Of a stretch of 64,000 nt of DNA, positions 1 through 9,676 are shown one piece after another; positions within the stretch are counted from its first letter, which is position 1, and the number at the start of each line of letters is the position of its first letter. The notes under the pieces are model-generated. The model saw only the letters and a program-made list of their open reading frames with translations, searched no databases and had not been told where the DNA came from. The stretch covers positions 1,364,001 to 1,428,000 of the forward strand of contig NZ_CP025116.1 of NCBI RefSeq assembly GCF_002831625.1, read 5' to 3'. This DNA is from Nonlabens sp. MB-3u-79. Its GTDB lineage: Bacteria; Bacteroidota; Bacteroidia; Flavobacteriales; Flavobacteriaceae. Both the position numbers and the translations under genes were made by a program.

Positions 1-2304
1 GAAGAAAATACACTCGATAATAGAGCTAGTGTAATCGAGGTGATGACAACTCCTATATATGAATCTTCTCAAGGAAACACCGCTGTTCTATACGCCGATT
101 ATTTAGGAACAAGAAAGGCAGATAGTGTCAGTGTAGGTAACGGAATTACAGAGCGGGAGTCCATGCCTATGGACAGCCTTTATACTTTTGAAATGCAAGA
201 GGACGCTCCGTTTCTTTCCTATATCACTTTATGGACAGAAGGGATCAGGAACGATATTCCCGTTTTTAAAAGCAACAGTAGGATTATTGAAATCCCATAT
301 GATGGGAATTTTAAGAACGTCAGTATAAAAGGAGCGTTTACCAATTGGGCTAGTAAAGAATTGCAGGATAACGGAGAACAATTGGTTTACAAAGCGACTG
401 TGCCACAAGGCAAGTTCCAATATCTTTTCTTAGAAGATGGAAAAGAAGAAACGCTAACAGGAAATGAACTTGGTGTCATTAGTAATGGAATGGGTGGTTT
501 TAATAGGTTGTTGGACAATAGTCGCCTGACAGATCCTGCTCAACTTTTCTATGGAGAAATCTTAGATCAAGCTTTTACTTTTCAAGCTTCTGGAGCACTA
601 GATCAGGTAGTTGTTCTTTATGAAAACCAGCTTATAGAAGCGGTGAAGACTACTAACGAAAACAATTATACGGTCCACTTGCCTAAAAAAGATTTCTCCA
701 AGCGCATTTCAAAAACACAACTGGTACGGGTTTATGCCAGCGATGCCAATGGACGTACTAACGACTTATTGATTCCAGTTCAAAATGCACAAGTAGTAGA
801 AGACCCTACTCAATTAGCCCGTAATGATTTCCATACGCAAGTACTTTATTTTATGATGGTAGATCGTTTCCTTGACGCAGATAAATCCAATACTAAGCCA
901 GTGCCAGATCCAGAGGTTTTGCCCAAAGCCAACTATATGGGTGGTGATCTAGCTGGTGTTTTGGCAAAGATCAAAGATGGTTATTTTGAGGACCTGGGAA
1001 TCAATACGGTTTGGTTATCCCCTATTACTCAAAATCCAGAAGGCGCATATGGATTGTGGACAGAGCCACGCACAAAGTTTAGCGGTTATCACGGCTACTG
1101 GCCTATTTCGAATACCAAGATTGATTACAGGTTTGGTGATGAACAACTCCTGAAAGAAATCATTGAAGAAGCGCACAAACGCGATATGAATGTCATTTTA
1201 GATTATGTGGCAAATCATGTGCATGAAGAACATCCTTTATATAAAGAACATCCAGAATGGGCGACTAATTTATACCTAGAGGACGGAAGCTTAAACACAG
1301 AGCGTTGGGACGACCATCGATTGACGACTTGGTTTGATACGTTTATGCCTACCCTAGACTTCTCCCAACCAGAAGTCGTAGAAAAAATGACCGACTCGGC
1401 TTTATATTGGGTAACCAAATATAAATTAGACGGTTTCCGTCATGATGCGACCAAACATGTTCCTGAAACTTATTGGAGAACACTTACTCAAAAAATACGT
1501 AACAATACCGACCGGCCTATTTATCAAATAGGGGAAACCTACGGCTCTTACGATTTGATAAGAGGCTATGTAAGCACAGGAATGCTGGATGCCCAATTTG
1601 ACTTCAATCAGTACGATGCTGCAGTGAGTGCTTTTGCTACAAAAGATGGAAACTATGCAAATCTTACGGAGACGCTTCAAAAAGGATTGGAATATTACGG
1701 CCACCATCATTTAATGGGGAATATTTCTGGAAATCAAGACCGAGCGAGGTTTATAAGCTATGCGAGTGGTGATGTAAAGTTTGATGAAGATGCTAAAAAA
1801 GCGGGATGGACTCGTGAAATAGTGATGAGCGACTCTACCGCTTTTGATCGATTGGGAATGTTGCAAGCTTTTAATATGACCATGCCTGGAGTGCCGGTTA
1901 TTTATTATGGCGATGAGTATGGATCCATAGGGGCAAACGACCCTGATAATCGCAAGATGATGAAGTTTAATGGACTTTCAGACCGGGAGAAGAACCTGCG
2001 ACAACTGGTGCAAGAGTTGGTGCAATTAAGACGTAATTCTATGTCTTTACTTTATGGAACTACACAAGTGATGGCAGAGAATAACGGGTTGTTGGTGATC
2101 AAACGCAGCTATTTTGGAGAAGAAACGACCATTTTCTTTAATGAAAATGCTATTAGTATGAATATAGCTGGAAATGATGCACGCTTTCGCGAAAGCGGAA
2201 CCGCAATAAACGCCATAGAAACAGATAAAAATCTCCAGATAAAACCTGGTAACTTTATGATTTTACAGATCAAAAGTAAAAAAGCAACACGCCAAATTAA
2301 TTAA
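1..2304 (+). CDS. GH13 alpha-amylase family enzyme, 5' end outside window
   Basis: Alpha-glucan hydrolase of glycoside hydrolase family 13. The frame is open from base 1, so the start lies upstream; residue numbers here count from the first Met (nt 40). Residues about 85-150 look like a CBM48-type sandwich (VSIKGAFTNW), and the TIM barrel begins near 265. Conserved GH13 regions are visible: I DYVANH (388), II DGFRHD with likely nucleophile D469, III GETYG with acid/base E499, IV GNQD with D567. Region IV has NQD where most members have NHD. It is followed after 64 bp by a second GH13 gene, which suggests a starch/maltodextrin operon entering from the left. TACATTTG at 2309 downstream resembles a -7 box but has no clear -33 partner. 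Family certain; exact substrate (starch, pullulan or cyclodextrin) unknown. Confidence 0.9.
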   Translation, partial: EENTLDNRASVIEVMTTPIYESSQGNTAVLYADYLGTRKADSVSVGNGITERESMPMDSLYTFEMQEDAPFLSYITLWTEGIRNDIPVFKSNSRIIEIPYDGNFKNVSIKGAFTNWASKELQDNGEQLVYKATVPQGKFQYLFLEDGKEETLTGNELGVISNGMGGFNRLLDNSRLTDPAQLFYGEILDQAFTFQASGALDQVVVLYENQLIEAVKTTNENNYTVHLPKKDFSKRISKTQLVRVYASDANGRTNDLLIPVQNAQVVEDPTQLARNDFHTQVLYFMMVDRFLDADKSNTKPVPDPEVLPKANYMGGDLAGVLAKIKDGYFEDLGINTVWLSPITQNPEGAYGLWTEPRTKFSGYHGYWPISNTKIDYRFGDEQLLKEIIEEAHKRDMNVILDYVANHVHEEHPLYKEHPEWATNLYLEDGSLNTERWDDHRLTTWFDTFMPTLDFSQPEVVEKMTDSALYWVTKYKLDGFRHDATKHVPETYWRTLTQKIRNNTDRPIYQIGETYGSYDLIRGYVSTGMLDAQFDFNQYDAAVSAFATKDGNYANLTETLQKGLEYYGHHHLMGNISGNQDRARFISYASGDVKFDEDAKKAGWTREIVMSDSTAFDRLGMLQAFNMTMPGVPVIYYGDEYGSIGANDPDNRKMMKFNGLSDREKNLRQLVQELVQLRRNSMSLLYGTTQVMAENNGLLVIKRSYFGEETTIFFNENAISMNIAGNDARFRESGTAINAIETDKNLQIKPGNFMILQIKSKKATRQIN
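2182..2197. repeat. CGCTTTCGCGAAAGCG palindrome, copy 1
   Basis: Perfect 16-bp palindrome inside the GH13 gene, read in the frame that gives Arg-Phe-Arg-Glu-Ser near the enzyme C-terminus. Confidence 0.9.
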
Positions 2305-2368
2305 CGAGTACATTTGAATCTGACTTTTAGAGGAGAAACAACTATAGACCAAACAAAAAAATAGAAGA

Positions 2369-3790
2369 ATGAAAAAATACATTTTAGGATTACTTGCTTT
2401 AACAGCTGTTTTTGCTTGTAAAAATGAAGAAAAGGAAGTAGTTGAAGTAGCAATTACAAAAGAATACAGTCCTATTCAAGACCAAGATCTCGAAAACGCT
2501 ATTATTTATGAGGCAAACATCAGGCAGTATTCTCCAGAAGGAACTTTTAATGAGTTTACTAAAGATATTCCTCAGCTTAAAGAACTAGGAGTAAAGGTTA
2601 TCTGGTTGATGCCTGTTTTTCCTATTTCAGAAAAGAATAGAAAGGCAGAAGGGGATCTGCTCGTTGAAGATATCAAGGATCTTAAAAAGAGAGAAAAATA
2701 TTTAGGTAGTTACTATGCTGTTGCAGACTATAAGAAGATAAATCCAGACTTAGGAACTTCAGCAGATCTTACAAGATTAGTAGAAACAGCTCATGAAAAT
2801 GGTATGTATGTGATCTTGGATTGGGTTGCTAATCACACCGGATGGGATCATACATGGATTAAGGAATCTCCTGACTTCTATACCAAAGATGGAAATGGCG
2901 AGATGATGCATCCAGCTGGAACCGACTGGACCGATACTGCCGATCTTAATTACGAAAATCGCGATTTATGGGATGCCATGACCTATGCGATGTCTTTTTG
3001 GGTTACAGAATACAATGTGGATGGTTTTAGATGCGATGTAGCTCATGAAGTGCCTACAGAATTTTGGCACTATGCTACGGCACAATTACAAGATCAAAAG
3101 CCACTATTTATGTTGGCAGAAAGTGAGAAGAAAGATCTTTTTACCCAAGCATTTGATATGGGTTACAACTGGGAAGGTCATCACATCATGAATGAGTTGG
3201 CTCAAGGGAAAACTTCTGTTGAAAAATGGGATGCTTATATGGATCGCAATTCTAAAAACTATGAAAAAGATGATATTCTTATGAATTTCATTACCAACCA
3301 TGATGAAAACTCGTGGAATGGATCTGTAAAAGAAAGAATGGGGGCAACGGCAGAAACCATGTTAGCCTTATCCTATATGATTCCAGGTATGCCATTGATT
3401 TATTCTGGTCAGGAATACGACATGGATTATCGCTTAAAGTTTTTTGAAAAAGATACCATTCCTAAAACCAAAGGAAAGACTTGGGAACTCATGAAAAAAC
3501 TAGGAGCTCTTAAAGTCAATAACCCTGCTTTAAATGGTGGTAAAGATGCTGCCAGTTACAAAAGACTAAAAACCAGCGATGACAGTAGTGTATATGCTAT
3601 TAAAAGAGAAAAGGATGGAGCGACAATTTTCTATGTGGCTAACCTTTCGAACGAAAGACTATCGACTGCAGTTCAAGGATTAAAAGGAAAGATCACAGAT
3701 GCGTTAAGAGGTGGTTCTGTCGATTTTACAGAAGGGACCAGCCTTGATCTTCCTCCTTATGGCTATCGTATTTTTACTTTAGAAAAGTAA
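2369..3790 (+). CDS. GH13 alpha-amylase, lipoprotein
   Basis: Second alpha-glucan hydrolase, 473 aa, probably lipid-anchored and facing the cell surface or periplasm. The N-terminus is a lipoprotein signal, MKKYILGLLALTAVFAC, with the anchor Cys at 17. GH13 regions: DWVANH (D151), DGFRCD with nucleophile D223, LAES with acid/base E251, TNHD with D312. It follows the upstream GH13 gene in the same direction and is closed by a strong terminator, so the two are probably co-transcribed. A lipidated amylase beside another amylase fits the division of labour in Sus-like systems, where the surface enzyme cuts polymer and the other trims oligosaccharides; that assignment is inference. Confidence 0.9.
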   Translation: MKKYILGLLALTAVFACKNEEKEVVEVAITKEYSPIQDQDLENAIIYEANIRQYSPEGTFNEFTKDIPQLKELGVKVIWLMPVFPISEKNRKAEGDLLVEDIKDLKKREKYLGSYYAVADYKKINPDLGTSADLTRLVETAHENGMYVILDWVANHTGWDHTWIKESPDFYTKDGNGEMMHPAGTDWTDTADLNYENRDLWDAMTYAMSFWVTEYNVDGFRCDVAHEVPTEFWHYATAQLQDQKPLFMLAESEKKDLFTQAFDMGYNWEGHHIMNELAQGKTSVEKWDAYMDRNSKNYEKDDILMNFITNHDENSWNGSVKERMGATAETMLALSYMIPGMPLIYSGQEYDMDYRLKFFEKDTIPKTKGKTWELMKKLGALKVNNPALNGGKDAASYKRLKTSDDSSVYAIKREKDGATIFYVANLSNERLSTAVQGLKGKITDALRGGSVDFTEGTSLDLPPYGYRIFTLEK

Positions 3791-3810
3791 AAATTCTATA
3801 TCTTAAGAGT

Positions 3811-3840
3811 AAAAAGCCCTCCGTCTGGAGGGCTTTTTTT
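3811..3840 (+). terminator. Rho-independent terminator after the amylase pair
   Basis: An 8-bp GC-rich stem (AGCCCTCC / GGAGGGCT) with a 4-nt loop is followed by a T tract, 20 bp after the lipoprotein amylase stop. Confidence 0.85.
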
Positions 3841-3956
3841 GGTTGAGGTAGGGTCGCATCTACATAACATCTATAGAAAATTTCTTTTCAAATGAACCTG
3901 TTAGATTAATAATTCCGATAGAGAAGTATTACTTTCGATTTTCTAAATAAAACAAC

Positions 3957-4292
3957 ATGGAAAAGACCTATTACGATCCTAAAGACCTTAAAAAATTTGG
4001 TAAAATCACAGAGTGGAGTGAAGAGTTAGGAACTAAGTTCTTTGACTATTATGGGAAGGTGTTTGAGGAAGGTGCATTAAGCGCAAGAGAAAAGTCACTC
4101 ATGGCACTGGCGGTTTCTCATGCGGTACATTGTCCTTATTGCATAGATGCCTATACCAGCGATGCATTAAAAAGAGGTATTACTAAAGAAGAGATGATGG
4201 AAGCCGTTCATGTAGCTGGAGCTATTAAAGGAGGGTCTACTTTGGTTCACGGGGTGCAAATGATGAATAAAGTCAACAAACTGGAGATGTAA
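3957..4292 (+). CDS. AhpD-like / carboxymuconolactone decarboxylase protein, arsenosugar-locus type
   Basis: Small all-helical protein of the AhpD/CMD fold, 111 aa. The redox motif HCPYC carries C59 and C62 in the position used by alkylhydroperoxidases, within the typical SHAVHCPYCID stretch. Overall sequence and length match the peroxidase-like protein that accompanies ArsS in arsenosugar-type clusters, and the ArsS gene is the next gene downstream in the same direction, 365 bp away. Likely role is thiol-dependent redox chemistry linked to that pathway; the actual substrate is unknown. The start Met is the only one before the conserved region. Confidence 0.85.
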   Translation: MEKTYYDPKDLKKFGKITEWSEELGTKFFDYYGKVFEEGALSAREKSLMALAVSHAVHCPYCIDAYTSDALKRGITKEEMMEAVHVAGAIKGGSTLVHGVQMMNKVNKLEM

Positions 4293-4335
4293 GCAGGACG
4301 TTAACCCTGCGATAGCCAAGATTTACGTATCGCTT

Positions 4336-4370
4336 ATCCCGAAAATCTGCGAAAGCAGACTCACCGGGAT
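4336..4370 (+). other. Two-tier hairpin with GAAA tetraloop in the ahpD-like/arsS gap
   Basis: The 365-bp gap 4293-4657 holds no convincing gene. It does contain an outer stem ATCCCG / CGGGAT (4336-4341, 4365-4370) around an inner stem TCTGC / GCAGA closed by GAAA. No T tract follows, so it is not an intrinsic terminator. It could be a structured leader or a decayed repeat; nothing else was seen in the gap. Confidence 0.4.
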
Positions 4371-4657
4371 CTAAGTCTGTTGAGAAATTATTTTCGCTTT
4401 GCAAAACTCTAGAAGTTGCTATCTCAGAAAATCCAGCTATTGATTTATCTGGGATCTGGAACTTGAGTTACAGAATGACCTTGTTTCCATTCAAAATCAC
4501 CTGTCGACTTATAAATTTTTCCCATAATCCTATATATGTTCCCTTTACAATTGCGGGAAAAATGGAATAATGACAGTTTTGTAATAAATTCTGACTACTT
4601 ATGTAAAACCATAATAAAACGAGTACCATAATAATTAAATAAAAGACACCATAATTC

Positions 4658-5722
4658 ATGGCTGTAAATACCAAAACCTCTTTAAAAAAGAGAGAAAGCG
4701 ATTTAGCAAACATCAATAAGCAAATGGAGGTCCTTAATGGTGAGCCATTTTCAAACGGAGAGTTGCCGTATTTTGCAAAAAAAATCAAAGAAATAGGCCA
4801 GTTGCCTTTACGACCTAATACATTAGAAATTCTTCAGGTAAATGTGGGTTATATGTGTAATCAAGTTTGTGCTCATTGCCATGTGGATGCAGGTCCAGAT
4901 CGTCAAGAGATCATGACTAGAGACACGATGAGGTTGATTTTAGATGTTGTAAATACCACAGGAGCCCATACCTTAGATCTTACTGGAGGAGCTCCAGAGA
5001 TGAATCCAGATTTCAGATGGTTTGTTGAACAAGCGTCAGAGGCAGGAATCAAAGATTTTATCGTTCGTTCTAATTTAACGATTATAAGAGCAAACCCTAA
5101 ATACCACGACTTACCAGATTTCTTTAAAAAGCATAACATTCACGTGGTGTCTTCCATGCCGCATTGGACAAAAGGAAAAACAGACAAACAACGTGGCGAT
5201 GGTGTTTTTGATAAGTCCATAAAAGCATTACAAGAACTCAATGAACGCGGCTATGGAATGCCAGGCAGTGATTTAAAGCTCGACTTAGTTTACAATCCTA
5301 ATGGTGCTTATTTACCAGGGGATCAAGCAAGCATGGAAAAGGAAATGAAAACGGCCTTGTTAGCCGATTTTGATATCCAATTTCACAGCCTTTTTGCAAT
5401 TACCAATCTGCCGATCGCACGTTTCTTAGATTACCTAGTGGCAAGTGAGAATTATGAAGATTATATGCATGCTCTCGTAGAAGCTTATAATCCAGCAGCA
5501 GTAGAAAACGTCATGTGTAAAAATACTATTTCTATTTCATGGGACGGCTGGCTGTACGATTGTGATTTCAATCAGATGTTGGACCTTAAAGTAGATAACA
5601 AGATCCAGCACATTAAAGATTATAACGAAGATTTATTAAACGATCGTACCATTCAAATTTCGCAACACTGTTACGGCTGTACCGCTGGAGCAGGAAGCAG
5701 TTGTCAAGGAGTTGTTGCTTAA
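4658..5722 (+). CDS. arsS: Radical SAM protein ArsS (arsenosugar biosynthesis type)
   Basis: Cytosolic radical SAM enzyme, 354 aa. The [4Fe-4S]-binding CxxxCxxC is C67-C71-C74 (CNQVCAHC), followed by the SAM-region LTGGAPEMNP. The C-terminus HCYGCTAGAGSSCQG is the signature Cys-rich tail of the ArsS family (rSAM/selenodomain type); here all positions are Cys, with no in-frame UGA. ArsS is proposed to make the ribosyl-arsenic bond in arsenosugar formation from methylated arsenic. The gene sits between the AhpD-like gene and a TIGR04282-type transferase that begins directly after its stop, an arrangement seen with this family. The methyltransferase ArsM is not in this window. Confidence 0.9.
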   Translation: MAVNTKTSLKKRESDLANINKQMEVLNGEPFSNGELPYFAKKIKEIGQLPLRPNTLEILQVNVGYMCNQVCAHCHVDAGPDRQEIMTRDTMRLILDVVNTTGAHTLDLTGGAPEMNPDFRWFVEQASEAGIKDFIVRSNLTIIRANPKYHDLPDFFKKHNIHVVSSMPHWTKGKTDKQRGDGVFDKSIKALQELNERGYGMPGSDLKLDLVYNPNGAYLPGDQASMEKEMKTALLADFDIQFHSLFAITNLPIARFLDYLVASENYEDYMHALVEAYNPAAVENVMCKNTISISWDGWLYDCDFNQMLDLKVDNKIQHIKDYNEDLLNDRTIQISQHCYGCTAGAGSSCQGVVA

Positions 5723-5731
5723 TATATAACT

Positions 5732-6415
5732 ATCAAAAAACACGTTTCAAATACCGCCATTCTTCTCTTTGCACAAACAGCAAAGGCCGATGCACTGCAT
5801 AAAAAACTGGCTCATAATAGTGCCGTAATGGACGTGTTGAATTCAAAGGTTATGCGAACCGTAGAATCTACTGGTCTCGATTATTTTCATTTTACAGAAA
5901 AGGAGCAGTACGGTTTAAATTTTGGAGAACGACTTGCTAACTCTATACAAGAGGTTTTTGATAAAGGATATGAGTCGGTGATCTGTCTGGGTAATGACAC
6001 CCCCTTGTTGACCATTTCCCTTATTCAAGATGCGGCAGCAGCACTGGAAACCGGTAAAGTTGTAAAAGGAAAGTCACTTGATGGAGGGGTGTATTTGATT
6101 GGTTTGCATAAAAATTTGTTTGACCACACCTCTTTCCAAGCATTGCCATGGCAATCGTCAGCTTTGGCTGTTGCTTTTCACAAATACATCGCTTCTCAAA
6201 ACCAAAGACTACTCGTTTTAGAAGCTCTAGCTGATATAGATACGGAGCAAGATCTGGAAGATTTTCTCACAGGGAAAGATGCCCGTGATGCCATCATAAG
6301 AATGCTTTTAATGGCGCTTTCGCGAAAGCGGAACAATTATAAACACCTGAAAGAACCCCTATCTTATATTCTTTTTTCAACGCCTTTAAATAAAGGATCG
6401 CCACTGGCAGCTTGA
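5732..6415 (+). CDS. TIGR04282/DUF2064-type glycosyltransferase-like protein, non-ATG start
   Basis: Nucleotidyl/glycosyl-transferase-fold protein of the ArsS-associated family. The core CLGNDTPLLT, then SLDGGVYLIGL and LPWQSSALA, is diagnostic. The first ATG (5828) would remove the opening beta strand: the same frame is open from the arsS stop (5720-5722) and encodes NTAILLFAQTAKADALHKKL, the expected N-terminus. No ATG, GTG or TTG lies in that stretch. The likely initiator is ATC at 5732 or ATA at 5726, perhaps an ATG lost by mutation. The palindrome at 6315 writes ALSRKR near the C-terminus. It is translationally close to arsS, so the same pathway is likely; the transferred group is unknown. 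Confidence 0.75.
   Translation: MKKHVSNTAILLFAQTAKADALHKKLAHNSAVMDVLNSKVMRTVESTGLDYFHFTEKEQYGLNFGERLANSIQEVFDKGYESVICLGNDTPLLTISLIQDAAAALETGKVVKGKSLDGGVYLIGLHKNLFDHTSFQALPWQSSALAVAFHKYIASQNQRLLVLEALADIDTEQDLEDFLTGKDARDAIIRMLLMALSRKRNNYKHLKEPLSYILFSTPLNKGSPLAA
6315..6330. repeat. CGCTTTCGCGAAAGCG palindrome, copy 2
   Basis: Perfect copy inside the transferase gene; read as Ala-Leu-Ser-Arg-Lys-Arg, a frame different from most other coding copies. Confidence 0.9.
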
Positions 6416-6466
6416 TCTATAGCTAAAGCCTTTACGGGCATTTCAATCATTTTTTTAAACTTTTAC

Positions 6467-9400
6467 ATGAAGGGAATTACTCTATTCATGCTACTTCTAT
6501 GTGGTTTTATAGGAGCAGCTCAAATTTCTATTACGGGAATAATTAGCGATACTGCAGGCGATCCTATTGCTTTTGCAAATGTCACGGAGCGTGGTACTTC
6601 AAACGGTACTACTACAGATGTTAATGGTTTTTATAGCTTAACAGTTGCAAATGATGGCATACTCGTATGTTCCTATATAGGGTATCAAACGGCAATAATT
6701 CCTGTTGGAGATGAGGTGATTATGAACCTGACTCTTGAAGAAGGAGATCAACTAGAAACTGTAGTTGTTACCGCACTCGGGGTCAAACGTAACGAGCGAG
6801 AATTAGGATATGCAGTTCAAACGCTAGATTCTGAGCAAATTCAAGAAGTAAAATCAGTCAATCTGGTCGATAACTTACAAGGTAAAATTGCAGGAATTAC
6901 AGTAACTCCTGGGGCAACAGGTGTGGGAGCTTCTTCAAAAATTACCATAAGAGGTGAAGCGAGTTTTTCTAATAACAATCCGCTGTTTATTGTAGACGGG
7001 ACCCCTATAAATAACAATACTGTTTTCAACTTTTCTAATGAGGCAGCAGCTGGTTTTCAAGAAGTCGATTTTGGAAATGGTGCAGGAGAAGTGAATCAAG
7101 ACGATATTGAAAGTGTTTCTGTTCTTAAAGGTCCTGCCGCTGCGGCCCTTTATGGAACTCGCGCAGCAAATGGTGCCATCATTATAGAAACTAAAAATGG
7201 AGGTAAAAACAAAGGATTGGGCATTTCCTACAACACAAGTTTCTTTGTGGACAGTGCTTTTAAATTACCAGAATTTCAAAACGAATACGGTCAAGGAAAC
7301 AGCGGTCAGTTTGAATATGTAGATGGTCTAGGCGGCGGCGTCAACGATAACATTAGCTATTCTTGGGGTCCACGACTGGATCAAGGACTTTTGATTCCCC
7401 AATTTGATAGTCCGGTGACCTTACCCGATGGATCGACGGTACGTGGTGGAGATACGTCGGTATACAGCGGTTTGCCCATTACAGCAACCCCTTTTACCAG
7501 CAATCCTGATAACCTTAAGAATTTTTACAATACGGGTTATACAGCGATTAATAATATAGCGATTACAGATGGTTTTGAAAATGGAAATTACCGTTTGAGC
7601 TTTACAGATTTGCGCAGTGAGAGCATCATTCCTGGTGTGGATCTGGATCGACAGACAGTTGCTGCAAAATTGAACTTTACACCAAATGATAAAACTAAAA
7701 TCCGGGCTAGTGTCAACTATGTCAATAGTGCTTCTGGAAACCGTCCATCAAATGGATATGGAAGTGAAAATGTAAATTATTCACTGGTCGCTTGGGGACC
7801 GCGTTCTTTAAATATTGACAATTTGAGAAATTACTGGCAGCCAGGGTTGGAAGGCGTGCAGCAGTATTCTTTTAATTACACCTTTTTTGATAACCCGTAT
7901 TTTATACTGCAGGAAAACCGCAATAGTTTTGGTCGTGATCGATTGTTTGGAAATGTCTCGCTTTCGCGAAAGCTTACGCCAGAGCTCACGGCAACGGTAC
8001 GAACAGGAATGGATTACAGCAATGAAAAACGCCGATTCATTCGTAATTTTTCTACCAATAGGTTTAGAAGCGGAGCCTATGCAGAGCACGATGTGTTTTA
8101 TAGAGAGATCAATACTGATTTCTTATTGAACTATAAAAAGCAGATGGGTGTGATCAATTTTGACGCAAGTGTAGGAGGTAATCGATTATCACAAACGGCG
8201 TCCACAACACAAGTGCAAACAACCAGTCTGGCGCAACCTGGTATTTTTTCTTTGAATAATGCGGCCAGTCCTATAGAGAGTTTTGGATTTAGAAGTGAGA
8301 AACGCATCAATAGCTTTTATGCCTTTGCAAAAGCAGGTTATAAAAACTTCCTTTATCTAGAGGCAACCGCTCGTAACGATTGGTCCAGCGCACTAGCGAC
8401 ACCTTTTAGTGCCGCTAACACCTCTTTTTTCTATCCGTCAGTTTCTACAAGTTTTATTTTGAGCAATGTAGTGGATTTGCCCAGTGCCATTGACTTTGCG
8501 AAAATCAGAGCCAGTTATGCACAAGTGGGAAACGATACCAACCCTTACCAAACTCAAGGAACTTTTATATCTCAAACAAATGTGAACTCCCAACCTACTT
8601 TTAGCAATCAAGACTTTATTCCTAATCAAAATTTAAGGCCAGAGCTTACATCAAGTGTGGAATTGGGATTTGATATAAGGTTTTTGAAACAACGCCTCAA
8701 TCTAGATTTCACCTATTACAACGCCTTAACTAAGGATCAGATTCTTTCCTTGCCTATAGGCATAGCTTCAGGCTTTAGTCAGCAAGTTGTCAATGCAGGT
8801 GCGGTAAGAAACAAAGGTTTTGAAGTGGTCTTCAATGCCATTCCTATAAGAACAACTGATTTTGAGTGGAGTGCAACCGTCAACTTTGCTAGCAACCGTG
8901 CCATAGTAGAAGACTTGCCCCAAGAAGAGGGACGATTAACACTAGCTTATTCCAGAGTTTATGACAGTCAGAATCAAACCGTATGGCATCAAGTAGAAGA
9001 AGGTGGCCGAATAGGAGATCTTTATGGAACTGGTTATTTGCGAAATGAAAATGGAGATTTTGTACTCACACCTGAAGGACGTTTTATTGCCGATCCCGAA
9101 TTGAGAAAATTAGGAAACTACAATGCCGATTTCACCATGGGTTTCAATAATTCATTTACATATAAAAATTGGGATGCTTCTTTCTTATTGGACTGGAGAC
9201 AAGGGGGGATTATCGTTTCCAGAACGCTAGCCTTAGGAGCAGTAGGTGGACAGCTTGCAGAAACAGCTAACAGACCCGATGGAGGGATCGTTGCAAACGG
9301 TGTGATCAATACGGGAAGCTCAACAAACCCTACTTATGTTCAAAATACTACAGCAGTTAGTGCAGAGAGTTATTACCGCCAGTTTTACGACCGCAACCAC

Positions 9401-9676
9401 GAGGAGAATAATGTGTATGATGCGAGTTATTTAAAATTGCGTCAGTTTTCCGTAGGTTATAGTTTTGATCTGAATAAAGGGGCGTTGGGACTGTTTGATG
9501 ATGGAGCGCAAATGAGAGTTTCGTTGATAGGTAGAAATCTGTTTGCTTTTAGTAAGATTCCGCACTTTGACCCAGAGCAGCTGGCTGTGCAAGGACAAGG
9601 ATTTATTAATGGAGTGGAAGATATGTCTTATGCCTCAACAAGAAGTATAGGTATTAAAGCTGGGATACAGTTTTAA
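6467..9676 (+). CDS. SusC/RagA-type TonB-linked outer-membrane receptor
   Basis: TonB-dependent outer-membrane transporter, 1069 aa. Signal peptide 1-19 (ends GAAQ), CarboxypepD_reg-like domain about 20-105 (FANVTERGTSNGTTTDVNG), plug domain with NNPLFIVDGTPI and VLKGPAAAALYGTRAANGAIIIETK-type motif split around 175-245, then a long beta barrel to a terminal Phe (GIQF). Its partner SusD-like gene is not adjacent as usual but lies 1.36 kb away, beyond a repeat cluster. Position after arsS and its transferase, and before a symporter and phosphoesterase, suggests uptake of a compound used by that pathway. The ligand cannot be read from sequence. The palindrome at 7959 is in frame (LSRKL). Confidence 0.93.
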   Translation: MKGITLFMLLLCGFIGAAQISITGIISDTAGDPIAFANVTERGTSNGTTTDVNGFYSLTVANDGILVCSYIGYQTAIIPVGDEVIMNLTLEEGDQLETVVVTALGVKRNERELGYAVQTLDSEQIQEVKSVNLVDNLQGKIAGITVTPGATGVGASSKITIRGEASFSNNNPLFIVDGTPINNNTVFNFSNEAAAGFQEVDFGNGAGEVNQDDIESVSVLKGPAAAALYGTRAANGAIIIETKNGGKNKGLGISYNTSFFVDSAFKLPEFQNEYGQGNSGQFEYVDGLGGGVNDNISYSWGPRLDQGLLIPQFDSPVTLPDGSTVRGGDTSVYSGLPITATPFTSNPDNLKNFYNTGYTAINNIAITDGFENGNYRLSFTDLRSESIIPGVDLDRQTVAAKLNFTPNDKTKIRASVNYVNSASGNRPSNGYGSENVNYSLVAWGPRSLNIDNLRNYWQPGLEGVQQYSFNYTFFDNPYFILQENRNSFGRDRLFGNVSLSRKLTPELTATVRTGMDYSNEKRRFIRNFSTNRFRSGAYAEHDVFYREINTDFLLNYKKQMGVINFDASVGGNRLSQTASTTQVQTTSLAQPGIFSLNNAASPIESFGFRSEKRINSFYAFAKAGYKNFLYLEATARNDWSSALATPFSAANTSFFYPSVSTSFILSNVVDLPSAIDFAKIRASYAQVGNDTNPYQTQGTFISQTNVNSQPTFSNQDFIPNQNLRPELTSSVELGFDIRFLKQRLNLDFTYYNALTKDQILSLPIGIASGFSQQVVNAGAVRNKGFEVVFNAIPIRTTDFEWSATVNFASNRAIVEDLPQEEGRLTLAYSRVYDSQNQTVWHQVEEGGRIGDLYGTGYLRNENGDFVLTPEGRFIADPELRKLGNYNADFTMGFNNSFTYKNWDASFLLDWRQGGIIVSRTLALGAVGGQLAETANRPDGGIVANGVINTGSSTNPTYVQNTTAVSAESYYRQFYDRNHEENNVYDASYLKLRQFSVGYSFDLNKGALGLFDDGAQMRVSLIGRNLFAFSKIPHFDPEQLAVQGQGFINGVEDMSYASTRSIGIKAGIQF
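7959..7973. repeat. GCTTTCGCGAAAGC palindrome, copy 3
   Basis: Perfect 14-bp core inside the SusC-like gene; read as Leu-Ser-Arg-Lys-Leu in a barrel strand. Confidence 0.9.
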
